From Oreohelix idahoensis (taxonomy: Eukaryota; Mollusca; Gastropoda; Stylommatophora; Oreohelicidae): a stretch of 64,000 nt of DNA. This document shows, one piece after another, positions 34,252 through 45,487 of the stretch. The notes under the pieces are model-generated. The model was not told where the DNA came from, made no database searches, and saw only the letters and a list, made by a program, of their open reading frames with translations. The translations under genes and the position numbers were made by a program. The number at the start of each line of letters is the position of its first letter. Positions within the stretch are counted from its first letter, which is position 1. The stretch lies in the NCBI GenBank assembly GCA_024509875.1, contig JAMPIV010004910.1, forward strand, positions 10,001 through 74,000, in the 5' to 3' direction.

Positions 34252-34528
34252 AAATGTACAGGAACATTGGCTCCTAAATACCATCGCAATAAGGAAGCTG
34301 AAATTTTTCGGTCATATAAAAAGACATAATAGTCTGGAAAAAACAGTGATGGAAGGCATGGTCCCTGGAAAAAGGGGAAGGGGTCGACCTAGACGACGGT
34401 GGACCCAGGACATCACAGAGAGTCTGAACTTGTCTTTGGCTGATGCAGGTCGACTTGCCCAGAATCGTGATGCGTTCAGAGCAGCTGTAATGGAGACAAC
34501 GTTCTGGAAAGAATACGTCACATGATGA
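34252..34528 (+). mobile_element. LINE-G: short 5'-truncated LINE with 13-bp target duplication
   Basis: 277 bp encoding the end of a LINE ORF2 (IRKLKFFGHIKRHN, GRGRPRRRW, then ESLNLSLADAGRLAQNRD and a stop) with a short ATG-repeat tail (CATGATGATG). It is flanked by perfect TGTGTAGCTCCCT copies at 34239-34251 and 34529-34541. The coding frame is intact over the whole fragment. Confidence 0.9.
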
Positions 34529-34541
34529 TGTGTAGCTCCCT

Positions 34542-35177
34542 CGCTTTTGGTGCGATCGGCAGCTTCATCCTCCCAGGCTGCTGGATTTATCCCCATTGCC
34601 TTCATATATCTCTTGCACACATTTTTAAACCTCAGCTACGGTCGTCCTGCTGTTCATTTGCCATCTACCAGTTGTTCGTAGACAATTTCTTTGGGGATGC
34701 GACCATTTTCCATGCGGCGGACAAGGCCAAGCCAGCATAGTCAGCGCTGTCTAAGGGGTCTAGTGGTCACCTAAATACATACTCTAATTAAACAATTAGG
34801 CCTGATGAGACAGTCGCAATTAAAAGATCTGGCAAAACTGCATAAAAGACTCTTGCTGGCCATGGAACAACCGCAGTGGGCTATCGATAGATATATCTCA
34901 ACCACCTCAAGTTTGTAGACCAAATAAAAACAGGAGTAATTAGGCAATATGAAAATTGCGATCAATGCGGTTGTGGAATCGATTCCTGGCGCAGACACGG
35001 AAAAAAGTATGACAGTGTTACTGTACTTGTGAGTGTAAAGAAGGTGAAAGGGCCGAACCCCTTGTCTGACTGGGAGGGGATAACTTCTGATAATCACATT
35101 ACCACCGATTGTAATACTCTGTATAGCTTCCTTATCCTACAGTATGAGCGGTATAAGAATGTGAACGTATGTGAGAG

Positions 35178-35223
<46 letters not shown>

Positions 35224-35399
35224 AGAAACGGCTTGCTTGAGATACCGTGAGTTAAAGAGAGAGAGAGAGGAAAAACAATTAAAGATGAGTTGAAGAACAG
35301 TTAAAGCGCGCATTATTGAAATACTTCTTAGAGTACTCACTGTCTCACTGTAATACTCGCACATTCTCGCTGCGTCACGTTATAAGCGATAGTTAACTT
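34542..35399. repeat. Non-coding DNA with (GA)n tract
   Basis: (GA)n occupies about 35184-35221, with a second short GA run at 35255-35270. A 108-codon minus frame (35097-34771) has no recognisable features. Nothing else was seen. Confidence 0.6.
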
Positions 35400-35619
35400 T
35401 CGGCGGAGGGGGTGAATCGCCATTTTGAATACCCCAAAGTGAGAGATCAGTGAAAAAAACAAATAGAAATAGCCGATGTTTTAGTGCAAAAATTCTGCAT
35501 TGGGATGAGCAAGTAAACTGTTTTGTGCTCACTTCATAATATAATAAAAACTGGCCATAAAATTAGTGACTTTATTCATTCTCCTACGCTATTTGTTCTA
35601 GCGGGTCGAGTGATGATTC
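35400..35619 (+). promoter_or_regulatory. Candidate promoter/5' UTR of the ZNF341-like gene
   Basis: CpG-containing sequence (GCTGCGTCACG, TTCGGCGGAGG) with CGCCATTTT, a match to the YY1-type element common in TATA-less housekeeping promoters. It lies just before the inferred start codon, and two TGA codons close the reading frame directly upstream of the ATG. No transcription start was determined. Confidence 0.35.
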
Positions 35620-35704
35620 ATGGAACGGCTGACAGCACCAGGCTCCGGACAAGATGTCGTCGCTTGCATCGCTTACTGCTACCAACTTAATCAACCTGTA
35701 AACG
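35620..35704 (+). CDS. ZNF341: ZNF341-like exon 1 (start codon)
   Basis: ATG 35620 is preceded in frame by TGA TGA TTC, so it is the first possible start. Twenty-eight codons plus one base lead to AACG|GTGGGT. The extra base joins exon 2 as a Val codon. The encoded N-terminus (MERLTAPGSGQDVVAC...) is not conserved with vertebrates as far as I can tell, so this exon rests on phase, splice site and position. Another ATG at 35654 in a different frame reaches a stop before the donor. Confidence 0.6.
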
Positions 35705-36518
35705 GTGGGTGTTTTTGCTTGCAAGTGTTCAACCGACTAGCTGCACTTTTCTCTGCTTATACTGCCAGTTTACTCAGATATTTATAAAATTAGATGCATA
35801 TACTTTGCTTTTGTTTTTACATTGCACACACAGCAGTCCATTTGCGTTGAAATGAGAACAGTGGGATTTATGTCCGATTTCGCCCAAATGTCTGTCGATC
35901 CGGCGGCCAGTTTAAGTCGCCCACATTCGATAGTGTTCGAATTTGGGCAAAGATGCCTAACACTTTCCCTGTATAACAGCGTCTCTGAATTCTTGTTAAA
36001 GGCCCTATCGATGTGGGCGATTTAATTGGCCGCAAAATGAACACAAGTTAATAGGCCTATATAGGCCTAGTAGGCCTAATTGAGAGGGTGAAAGTGTGGC
36101 GGTGTTCTTATAAAACATATGACTTATAACAAATGAAAGTCAATTAAATATCTAACTAAACACCCCAGACCTCCCCCCCCCCTTTGTTTATTTTTGTTTG
36201 ATGTATTTTGTTTGCTGTTTTTATTGTTGTTTGGTTTTGTTTTATCTCTTTTTGTTTGTTTGTATAGTTTGTTTTCTCTATGTGCACGCTACATTGGTAA
36301 TTTTGATTTGCCCTATTTACAATGATTGGGCAGGAGATGAGATGCCACTTTCATGTATCTGCAATTCTTCATATTATCTGGAATTGAAAACGATATATAG
36401 GCCTATCCTTTTTATAACCCATCAGAGGTTGAACGGTCAAGGACAATTTCTAGCCATAAACAAAATAATTCTTCCCTTGTTTGGGTTATAATAATGAATG
36501 TGATGTTTATATGTTCAG

Positions 36519-36593
36519 TGCAAGCTGTTGACAGTCAGACTGCTGCGGCTGTACAATCACTGCTTGATTCACAGGTTGTCACAGAAACACAAG
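36519..36593 (+). CDS. ZNF341: ZNF341-like exon 2
   Basis: Acceptor TATATGTTCAG|TG and donor CAAG|GTAATA. The 75 bases encode QAVDSQTAAAVQSLLDSQVV plus a few residues. This matches the conserved N-terminal segment of ZNF341, where a Asp-x-Gln-Thr stretch is followed by AVQSLLD. It enters and leaves in phase 1. Confidence 0.85.
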
Positions 36594-36653
36594 GTAATAA
36601 CACTCAGTTATGTTATTTATCATATTTTACTTTATTTTAACACAGAGTTTGAC

Positions 36654-36723
36654 TTACTTACTTACTTAGTCGTTCCCCTTCTACCGTGAGGTGTAGAGGT
36701 TTGGAAGAGAGAGCGCCAGACTA
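36654..36723 (-). mobile_element. LINE-A copy 3: 70-bp insertion with 12-bp target duplication
   Basis: The minus strand is the last 70 bases of LINE-A, ending in the AAGT-repeat tail. It is flanked by perfect ACAGAGTTTGAC at 36642-36653 and 36724-36735. It lies in intron 2, antisense to the gene. Confidence 0.93.
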
Positions 36724-36769
36724 ACAGAGTTTGACTCTTATGTTTTAATATTTTTATGTCACCTTGTGT

Positions 36770-37110
36770 AGAGTCGGCCTTCTCATTCATTTATTCCTTC
36801 GACTACCCAGGGGCACAGACTGTCAACAAACACACACCAGGCCCCCTGACCCATGCTATCCATTTAAGGTGTCACCCCCACCACCCCAATGTCTTCTCTA
36901 TCCCCCTCATGTCTCCCTTCTCCATGTGATTGTTGTTTTTAAATATCCCTCTGTTTCTCTTGCTCTAGGGATCCTAGGGCAATGACAGCCTTATAATGCT
37001 ATCAGTTGGTTTTCTCAGTGTGTCCTGTCCAATGACATTGTCTTCTCTTTACCTCTCGTTGCTCTGGTGTTTGTCGGGTTCTTTCTACAAATCTTTATTC
37101 TTTTATCTGA
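36770..37110 (-). repeat. LINE-C 3' fragment
   Basis: It shares blocks with 46100-46660 and 55815-56230 (TCTTGCTCT.GGGATCCTAG.....ATGACAGCC.TATAATGCTATCAG, TCTCAGTGTGTCCTGTCCA). It is an antisense fragment of the LINE family that hosts the minisatellites. Confidence 0.6.
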
Positions 37111-37870
37111 AATCCTTGGGACAGCTTTGTTTTGGAAACCTGATTTTTTTCTCGGTTTTCAGATGTGACCCAAATTGCGTTAGAAAAGTTGCTCAAAGTC
37201 TCCCAAAATAGTCAGAAGTCACCCAAATTGTTAGAAAAATATCCCAAAGTCTCCCAAAATAGTCAGAAATTGCCCAGATTGTGATAGAAAAGTAGCGCAT
37301 AAAAACTTTCAGAATATTTCACTTTTCGTGTGTTTGGATAAAAGAATACAGACCTGTTGTAGTTTCACATTGGTGTCTTTGTTTGATGCAAGCACCCATT
37401 TTATGAAAGTCTGAATTTTTCTGGTTTTAAATTTTGTTAACTTCTTTTAGCTTTAAATTTCTACAGATGGGTTAGCTGGCCCCATACCCAACCCTCCAAT
37501 GTCAGCTACAACATGCATAGTGGCTTACATTGTCATTATTCTCTGCTCCCTTTCAGGCCCCAGTATCACAATGACAGATCTGTTTATAATTATACACAAT
37601 TGTCTACTAGTTACTTAGAAGAGCCAAGATAAAAGTCATTAATAAGTGTGCATAATTTACTATTTTAAATCATGGGAATGATATTTCATGCAGTATTCCT
37701 CAAGATAAATGCTTACTTACATTTTACTTTTTTGGACCACTATTGCAGTGAAGCATTGTGGGTAGCTGAAGATTTTCTTTCTTGAGTCAATTGTGCCACA
37801 TTGGCTGTTGTGAGCCAGTGTTAGTATAGGATTTCTGTAATATTATCTGTCCATCTGCCTCTTCCACACA
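37111..37870. other. Intron 2, unassigned
   Basis: AT-rich, with a short internal duplication (AGTCTCCCAAAATAGTCAGAA at 37197-37217 and again at about 37249-37269). No coding signal was seen. Confidence 0.5.
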
Positions 37871-38258
37871 ACCTGCCTAAGGAAAATTCTTCAAACTCTT
37901 TGGCCGAATACCATTTTCAACCAGGAACTGTTTACATAGTGTAGTCAAAAAGGCATGCACGTCATCATTGCAGGCAGATGCTGGAACTGGGTTGGCCATG
38001 TCCTCAGAAGGGACCCTGACACCATCACCAGAACTGCTATGCTATAGACCCCAGAAGGACGGTGAAAGAGAGGCAGACCAAAGACAACCTGGCAAAGAAC
38101 AGTGGAGGCTGAGATGTAAAGCATGAACCAGAGTTGGGCACAGTACGAAGAATGGCCGCCCACCATGCAAAATGGGGACAATTTGTTGCTGCCCTACAAG
38201 ACGTGATGGGCACTGACTGCTTTGTCAGCCAGGAGCTAAGGATGCAAGAAAAAGATGT
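37871..38258 (+). pseudogene. LINE-D 3' end (copy 1)
   Basis: It starts at CACAACCTGCC and encodes, with frameshifts, a LINE C-terminus: RCWNWVGHVLRRDPDT, GRPKTTWQRTVEAEM, AKWGQFVAALQD. The last 80 bases, after the ...GACGTGATGGGCACTGACTG part, match the 3' end of the SINE copies at 40157 and 43763. The second copy (45488-45892) begins at the same position. Confidence 0.7.
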
Positions 38259-38440
38259 GCCTATTGGTCTTCCTTGTGCTCTAAACCCAGATCTTCTACT
38301 GTTGTAGAGACTTAGTGGTAGTTGATTGGTCTGTGGTAATTGATTGGTCTGCACTCTCATAAGATGGTAAGACCACTTTATTTTCTGTCTCTCCGGATGT
38401 TGGTAATCACGTGAAACATGACAAATCACTTCAATAAATT
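38259..38440 (-). pseudogene. LINE-E C-terminal fragment
   Basis: A minus-strand frame reads KIKWSYHLMRVQTNQLP, then SGFRAQGRP, the usual LINE C-terminal ...H.MR......P......GRP pattern. A short internal duplication repeats TNQLP. Confidence 0.5.
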
Positions 38441-38464
38441 TCTTTGTAAATTACTATTATTCTT

Positions 38465-38995
38465 CTTCATACACTCTCAGACGTCAACTTGAATATGTTC
38501 AAAGAAAGCAGTGGTCAGCTTGAGGCTGTTTGTATCTCCGCAGAGTTTTTCCAGGAATGGTACAGGTGACAGCCATATGTGCTTTTTCTTTTCCTCAAAT
38601 GTTAAGCTTCTTTGAAGCAACTGTTCAGCAATCATTTTATCAGTGCCACATTTACACTCATTGGTAGTTCATCTTAAGCTTGTTGATTAGATGGTATCTC
38701 AAACTGTTGTGGCCTGTGCAAAGTCTGAAGATTACCACTTGTTCACTTCTGCTGAGCTGGTAATATGCATCATTTTTTTAATGGCTAGAATGCATTGCTA
38801 CCCATTTCTTCTGTATCTACCTCTGATAAAACTCTTTGTCTCTTTGAAAGTTAAGCTTGTATCCACCTTCCTTTGCCAATTTATCAGCCTCTTCATTTCC
38901 AGGGATGTTGCAGTGAATGGGATCCACTGTACCATAATTCTTTTGAATCACTGACACAGTTTGGTGAGTATTATTCTTAGGTCATCCAGGTCTAC
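38465..38995 (-). pseudogene. LINE-F RNase H and C-terminal fragment
   Basis: On the minus strand the segment HCNIPGNEEADKLAKEGG is the C-terminal RNase H motif found in I/Jockey/R1-type LINEs. Downstream, NECKCGTDKMIAEQLL and a helical tail follow, ending in a GAAGAA-type tail near 38462. It lies in intron 2, antisense, ending 114 bases before exon 3. Confidence 0.65.
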
Positions 38996-39108
38996 ATTAT
39001 TCTGTCTTGATAAATTGATTAGTACACCCCTTGATAAATTGATGAATACATTTGTTGATGAATTGTTTAGTACACTATTTGATAAATCTCTGATGTTTCT
39101 GTTGACAG

Positions 39109-39422
39109 AGGAGGAGGAAGAAGATATTTTTCAGTGTGGCAAGTGCAAGAAACAATTCAGGTCACTGTCATCTTTTATAGCTCATAAACAAACACAATGT
39201 TTAGTTCAGCAGCAGCAGCAGCACCAGCTGCAGCAGCAGTCCATGACCTTACAACAGTCACATCCCTCACGGCTGACTTTGAGTACAGGACCCAATGCCT
39301 TTGCATCAGCCATCAGTCCCCTCACTGGGGCATCGACCATCAGCTCATTCACTGGGGCATCGACCATCAGTTCCCTTGCTGGTGCCCTGTCTCAGAATCA
39401 AATAAATGCTTCTGTGCCCTCT
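39109..39422 (+). CDS. ZNF341: ZNF341-like exon 3 with C2HC zinc finger and polyQ
   Basis: Acceptor GTTGACAG|AG and donor CCCTCT|GTAAGT. It encodes an acidic run (EEEEED), the finger FQCGKCKKQFRSLSSFIAHK then QTQC (C-X2-C-X12-H-X4-C), a CAG-coded Gln tract, and a Ser/Thr/Ala-rich stretch in which a 10-residue unit around GASTIS is repeated. The C2HC finger with its final Cys instead of His is a distinctive feature of the first ZNF341 finger. Confidence 0.93.
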
Positions 39423-40146
39423 GTAAGTTACTTATTTGTATGCACACTTTTTGTCTTTTCCTCTTCCTTCTCTTACACCATTAGTTGAATTTCTGCCTAC
39501 ACTTTTTACTTCTCTTTCCTTCTTGTGTTACACCATTTGTTGAATTTCTGCCTACACATTTCACTTGTCTCTTCTGTTACACCATTAATTTAATTTTTGC
39601 CTACACATTTCTCTTCTCTGTTTCATCTGTTACACCATTTGTTGAATTTCTGCTTACATATTTGACTCCTCTCTACTATCAGTTACACGATTAGTTGAAT
39701 TACAGCCTACACATATTCTTCATTCTCTTGTTTTTCCGTTCCACTGAAAATTAGTTATCTTTCTGCACAATTTCCCTTTCTCTCCGTCTTTCTTCAGGTA
39801 CACAATATGTTGAATTTCTTCCTTCACAGTTCTTGTATGTCTTCTGTTACACCCAGTTACATTAGTTTTTTTATCCTGTTTGTTTCTAGTACATTAACAT
39901 GGACAGTTTGACGTAATGCTTAACACCTTCACTGCAGGTGTGTGCTTATAGAAATGTATTAACTAATGCAGCTTCTTTTATGTCTGGGGAAATAGCAAAT
40001 ACACCCACGAATGTACAGGGTTGTCAAAAGGCCATTTACTTCTGCTATCATGACAACTTTCATGGTCAGAACTTTCCTACAAATCATTGCTGTCGTTATC
40101 AAGAAAATTTTTGAATACATTCTTAAATGTGAAAATTAGTACACTG
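39423..40146. other. Intron 3, T-rich with degenerate tandem units
   Basis: Between 39423 and 39860 a degenerate unit of about 55-60 bp (TTACACCATT.GTTGAATTTCTGCCTACAC.TTT...TCTTC) recurs about seven times. It is an old minisatellite. No coding signal was seen. Confidence 0.65.
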
Positions 40147-40156
40147 ATTATTGTAG

Positions 40157-40367
40157 ACCAACGGGCTGATCACCCGTTTGCCAGTCACTTCGATTACGGA
40201 AACAACAGCAAATGGATTGATTTGCCGTTGCCCTAAAGACGCCAATAGGCGTGATGGGAAACAATGGCAAAGAAAACCTATCTGCTGTTGCCCTAAGATG
40301 CCACTAGGCGTAATGGCCACTGACTGCTTTGACGGTCGGTGGCTAAGGACGGAAGAAGAAGAAGAAG
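40157..40367 (+). mobile_element. SINE copy 1 with 10-bp target duplication
   Basis: 211 bp, ending in (GAA)n, flanked by ATTATTGTAG at 40147-40156 and 40368-40377. It is related throughout to the copy at 43763-43977. Its body contains two modules around TGTTGCCCTAA.GACGCC...GGCGT, each able to form a short ACGCC/GGCGT hairpin. Its 3' end matches LINE-D. No clear Pol III A/B boxes were found. Confidence 0.88.
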
Positions 40368-40377
40368 ATTATTGTAG

Positions 40378-41269
40378 GGTGACTAGACAATTAATGCAAA
40401 TAACAGTAGGTTAACACAGGTCAGGCCATAATCAGATAAGCTCATGAACTGGAGAGTAAACTTGACCATTCGCTTCTGATATAGAGGTACAGAGTAGTCA
40501 AGGCTAATTAACTATTGCATTGCTGCATTGTAGTTTTGGTTGTGGTTCTAAAGACATTATAAAAAATATATAGAACACACTAGGAAATCTTGTGCAGGAT
40601 GTAATAGAAAACCCAGGACATCTGTGGGTGTTGAGTACTGTCAATGGTTAATTTAAATTAGCAGTCTGTGCTGTTTGGCAGAAATGCTGACAAGAACTTG
40701 ACAGGTGCCAGTAGAACTGGAGGTGAAAAGAAGATGCTTGCTATAAATAGGATACAGATTGGGGAAACCTGTCGATAGCATTATCAGGCAGTCCTTGTTC
40801 TGGAATCCTCAAGATAAGAGAGGTAGAGGAGACCAAAAAACACACAGAGAAGAGAACTGGAGACAGGAATGAAGAAAACATGAGAAGGCCCTAAGCGGAT
40901 GACACAGGTCAGGTTAACATGTCATAATGATGGCCTGTGCTCCTTGGGGAGCTGAAGTGTATTGATAATAATGTTAATACGGTAGAAGTAGAAGGAAAGA
41001 TGTAACACTTGTCTAGTAGATCATTAAGTCAACTAAACAAGATTGATGGGAAACATATAGGGAAGAGATGTGGATGGTTGTACATATATAATGAAATAAT
41101 TGAGCAAGTTAATATTGTAGCATGGTTCAAGCACTGTCTACCACAGACAAGGAAAATGATAGTTTGTATGTGTTCCTGTTTGACATTATTTACGAAACAC
41201 TGAATTTAAAAAAAAATTGTTTTGAGATGAGAGAAAAAAGTTTGTTTTTTAATTTTGTGACTGTTTCAG
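40378..41269 (+). repeat. Intron 3 with LINE-C 3' fragment
   Basis: About 40730-40965 is LINE-C in the sense orientation (GATAGCATTATCAGGCAGTCC, TCTGGAATCCTCAAGATAAGAG, and the 3' end CTCCTTGGGGAGCTGAA). The rest is unassigned intron. Confidence 0.6.
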
Positions 41270-41341
41270 ATCAATACTGTTGCACCAATTTTACAAGCTC
41301 ATCCCTGCCTAACTCGAACCCTGAATCAGCCCAGCCGTACT
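41270..41341 (+). CDS. ZNF341: ZNF341-like exon 4
   Basis: Acceptor GACTGTTTCAG|ATC and donor CGTACT|GTAAGT; 72 bases, phase 0 at both ends, encoding INTVAPILQAHPCLTRTLNQ plus PSRT. There is no strong motif. It is supported by excellent splice sites and by fitting the phase of exons 3 and 5. Confidence 0.75.
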
Positions 41342-41471
41342 GTAAGTCTTTAAGAATATTTAAGTTTGTTTGTTTTGACACATGTCTTCAGCAGTAGTAT
41401 TTAGAAACTCAAGGTTGCCATGACAGAACTTTGACTTTACAGTTGAAAGATCAAGAACAAAATTTCCTATA
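41342..41471. other. Intron 4 start, unassigned
   Basis: Short intron flank before Tigger-2; nothing was recognised. Confidence 0.5.
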
Positions 41472-42589
41472 CAGTCAATCCTCGCTGTTTACATGTTCCG
41501 TATTCGCTGACTAGCTCATTCGCACAAGATAAAGTGTAACTCATATTTTGCCATTCGTGGGCACCTCGAGGGTAGGAGCAGCCATGCGAAGTAGGCAAAA
41601 AATTTCGAGATGCCTACCATGCAGCATGGAGAGGCTGGCTCCTTGTTCTTGCAGCTTTCGTTGTGTTTACACGTCTTTGTCCAGCATCTTTTCATCCACG
41701 TTTGTGCAGTTTTACGCTGTTTTTGATTATTTTTGGAATTAATAATGGCATCCAAGTGTAGTGCAAGTGTGTTGGCGAGTGTGTCTAATGCAATAAGGCT
41801 GTGCTAAGATGCGTGTGTTTGATAAACTTCTGTCTGGGATGTCTGTGTGTTTGATAAACTTCTGTTTGGGATGTCTGTGTGTTTGATAAACTTCTGTCTG
41901 GGATGTCTGTATGAAATTTCCTTTATTTCTTCATTTATTTAAAATGTTCTGTGTAAATGTTTTCAACTTTTGTTTGTTTTCCAGGGATATTGTAATAATG
42001 TGTGTGTGTTTGCGTATGGATGTATGAATGAATGAATGAGTAGTGACAGTGTGAGTGAATAGGTGAGGGGGGTGTTGGGAAGTCAGGTATTGGTAGTACC
42101 TCTGGTGAAGGAGCTGTCATGCCCTTTTCATGGCAGCTCAGCCACCTTTGGTCCAAACCTGGCATCCAGCTCTCACCTGTGGCTCCTCGTAGCTGTCAGC
42201 ATGCAACAGCAGCCACCCCCTGGGCAACGGCTTTGACAGGCCGGCTAAACTAGGTGAGGGTAGCCGAATGGTTATAAACCTTCGGTGAGTTAGGGTCTGC
42301 CTACCCATGCATGCGAAGACTGGATTCGATAGACTGCGCGGAAGAAACCACCTGTTGGTTCAACGGGCATGACGGCGATTACCAGCAACGCGCTGTGGAG
42401 CGTAAGGAGCACGGCGAGGCACGTAGAAAGCCCTGGTCATCCACTGCACCTGACTTCATCTCCAGTCGTCTTGACTTGTCTTGCCACTGGATTGAGATGG
42501 ACCCAGGCGAGAGAGTGAGGTCGACGAATTGCGCAACTCTTCCTCACTTTAATCTAATTCACCGCGCAAGTCACTCTTTCATCCATTCA

Positions 42590-45241
42590 TCTAAACTTAA
42601 AATTCGTATCCAACCAGCCAGGCGCCCTCAGGGGAAGAAAACTCAAAAGAGGCTGGATGTCACCAAACTAAAGAAGACAAAAATCAAATAGTCATTTACT
42701 GACACCTTAGAAGACCGCCTCAAATCTATCTCGCTAGACGGCCAAAGTGTGGAAACAAATTGGGCAGCCCTAAGTGAGCAGATCTACAACACTGCTACAG
42801 AGATCCTGGGTCCTTCCTTCAAGAAACAAAATGACTGGTTTGATGAGAACTCAGATGATATAAAGCAGATGTTAGCTGAGAAACACCATCTCCATAAAGC
42901 ATACTTAAATGATCCAAAATCTACATCCAAGAAAGACGCTTTCAACAACATGCGTAGAATCGTCCAACATAAACTACGTCAGATGCGGGATTCATGGCTG
43001 AGTAATAAAGCAGATGAGCTCCAAGGCTTTGCTGACAGCCATGACCTGAAAATTTTTTACCTTGCACTCAAAGCGGTCTATGGTCCAACATCATCAGGAT
43101 CATTTCCCCTCCATGCAGATGGAAAAACACTAATTACAGACAAGGAAAAAATGCTCCAACGCTGGGCTGAACATTTTAATAATATTCTGAACCAGCCATC
43201 ATCTATTAACGACGAAGCCATCATCCGCCTGCCCCAAATTCCTATAAATGAAGCATTAGATGATGTACCAACTCTGGAGGAAACTAAAAAAGCGATTCGT
43301 CAGCTGTCTAGTGGAAAGGCCCCCGGCTCCGATTCAATTCCTGTTGAGGTTTATAAAGATGGCGGTGCAGTTCTGATAGAGAAATATCACATGATCTTCC
43401 AGCAAATGTGGCAGAGTGAAACCATCCCACACGATCTCAAAGATGCATCAATTATTCATCTATTTAAACGTAAAGGTAATCGCCAAGACTGTAACAATCA
43501 TCGAGGCATCTCTCTTTTATCAATCGCTGGGAAGATATTCGCCAGAATCCTTTTGAATCGCCTTACGGCTCATCTTGACAAAGGTCTTTTACCTGAAAGT
43601 CAGTGTGGATTCCGGAAAGAACGTGGAACCACAGATATGGTGTTCGCTGCAAGACAGCTACAAGAAAAATGCCAAGAACAGCACTGTGACCTGTACACAG
43701 CTTTCATCGACTTGACAAAGGCGTTCGACACGGTCAATAGAGAGGGTCTATGGAAGATCATGCCCAATGGGCTGATCACCCGTTGGCTTGTCACACCGAT
43801 TACGGAAACAGCGGCAGATGGATCTATTTGTTGTTGCCCTAAAGACGCCGCTAGGCGTGATGGGAAACTACAACAGAGAAAATCAATCTGCTGTTGCCCT
43901 TAAGACGCCACAAGGCGTGATGGCCTCTGACTGCTTGGTCGGTCTTTGGCTAAGGATGGAAGAAGAAGAAGAAGAAGATGGAAGATCATGACAAAATACG
44001 GCTGCCCAAAGAAATTTATCACAATAGTGCAGCAACTGCATGATGGAATGCAGGCTAGAGTTCAGGAAAACGGTGAGCTATCAGAGCCTTTCCCCGTCTC
44101 AAATGGAGTTAAACAAGGGTGCGTACTTGCACCGACTCTGTTCAGTATCATGTTTTCTGCTATGCTGACTGGTGCTTTTAGAGACGGGGACACAGGAATC
44201 GACATTAGTTATCGTATTGATGGAAAATTGTTTAACCTTAGGAGGCTTCAAGCAAAAACCAAGGTCAAATCACACACCATCAGAGATCTTCTGTTTGCTG
44301 ATGATTGTGCCCTCAATGCTGGCTCAGAGGCTGATCTGCAGCATAGTGTGGATAGATTCTCCGAAACCTGCGCCAACTTTGGGCTTACCATCAACACGAA
44401 GAAAACAGAAATCATGTACCAACCAGCTCCTGGCACAGTTTATACTGAGCCAATCATCAAGGTTAATGGTGAGAAACTGAATGTTGTGAACAGATTCACA
44501 TACCTTGGTAGCACACTATCCCAGAACATTGTCATTGATGATGAGGTGAACACCAGGATCTCCAAAGCCAGAAGCACATTTGGCAGACTATACACCAACG
44601 TTTGGCATCGAAGTGGCATTAGTCTACAGACAAAGCTGAAGGTGTACAGAGCTGCGGTGCTTCCAGTGCTGCTATATGCATGTGAAACATGGACTGTATA
44701 CAGGCGCCACGTAAAGAAGCTAAACCACTTCCATACAGTCTGCCTCAGGAAGATAATGAACATCAAATGGCAAGACAAGATCCCGGATACCGCCGTTCTT
44801 GACAGAGCTGGTATCCCTAGTATTGATACTATTCTGATGCAGTCACAGATTCGCTGGGCAGGTCATGTAGTCCGCATGCCAGACCATCGACTGCCAAAGA
44901 TACTCTTTTATGGTGAGATGCAGAAGGGTAAACGCTCCCATGGTGGCCAAAAGAAGCGCTTCAAAGACACGTTAAAGACGTCATTGAAAACCTTTGACAT
45001 AAACCCTGACACATGGGAAGCTGCTGCGCAAGACCGAACTGCTTGGCGCACATCTCTTCGTAAAGGTGCAGCGGCATGCGAATCATCCAGAAGAGCAGCA
45101 GCGGAACAGCGGAGACAAGCTAGAAAGGACCGTGTAATAAAACCTTCACATGAAGCAAACATTCCCTGCCCACACTGTCCAAGATCTTTCCAGGCCCGCA
45201 TCGGGCTCATCAGTCACCTTCGTACCCATAGACTAACCTAA
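42590..45241 (+). pseudogene. LINE-B ORF2: RT and C-terminal C2H2 motif
   Basis: Pieces 42590-42690, 42749-43762 and 43991-45241. A long linker with WFDENSDDIKQML precedes the RT motifs GKAPGSDSIPVEVY, DASIIHLFKRKGN, NHRGISLLSIAGKI, ESQCGFRKERGTTDM, FIDLTKAFD, VKQGCVLAPTLFS and LFADDCALN. The C-terminal part has YLGST, YACETWTVY and IRWAGHVVRMP, and ends with a C2H2 finger CPHCPRSFQARIGLISHLRTH less than ten residues before the stop. A stop at about 42691 and the SINE are the visible breaks; the RT core is otherwise open. It lies sense to the host gene in intron 4. Confidence 0.88.
43763..43977 (+). mobile_element. SINE copy 2, inserted in LINE-B ORF2
   Basis: 215 bp with a (GAA)n tail, flanked by perfect ATGGAAGATCATG at 43750-43762 and 43978-43990. 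Removing it restores the LINE-B frame. It is related to the copy at 40157, with the same two GACGCC...GGCGTGATGG modules about 77 bp apart. Confidence 0.95.
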
Positions 45242-45487
45242 CATATTCCTAAATAATTGGATGAACAGAGTGGTCTTCATCACCCGTGATGGACGAACAA
45301 CATTGGTACACCAAAAGATTATACATTCTGTACTATTACAAAGAAAACAGTGTATAAAATACATTTATAAAATGATAGGTATAATAAATGAGCTGTTTTT
45401 TTTACAAGAAGGGTACACAAAATGATGAGTTTATGGTGATCGGTGGCTATATAGCAATAGTGTTTGGTGAACAGGGTCCTGTTGGAA

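Larger units (their letters stand above)
42030..45300 (+). mobile_element. LINE-B: non-LTR retrotransposon with internal deletion
   Basis: It begins with a GC-rich, untranslated, LINE-type 5' region (42050-42540: CTGGCATCCAGCTCTCACC, GGGCAACGGCTTTGACAGG) and ends soon after the ORF2 stop at 45241. The leader joins directly to the end of the endonuclease region at about 42590, so the APE endonuclease has been deleted. A SINE splits ORF2 at 43763. Confidence 0.8.

Noticed and set aside
34771..35097. 108-codon minus-strand ORF
   Set aside because: No motif, no repeat relation and no neighbours that support it; likely chance.
35654..35701. Alternative ATG for the host gene within exon 1
   Set aside because: Its frame stops before the splice donor and does not fit the phase of exon 2.
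38037..38429. 130-codon ORF spanning two LINE fragments
   Set aside because: It joins antisense LINE-D to LINE-E; the continuous frame is accidental.
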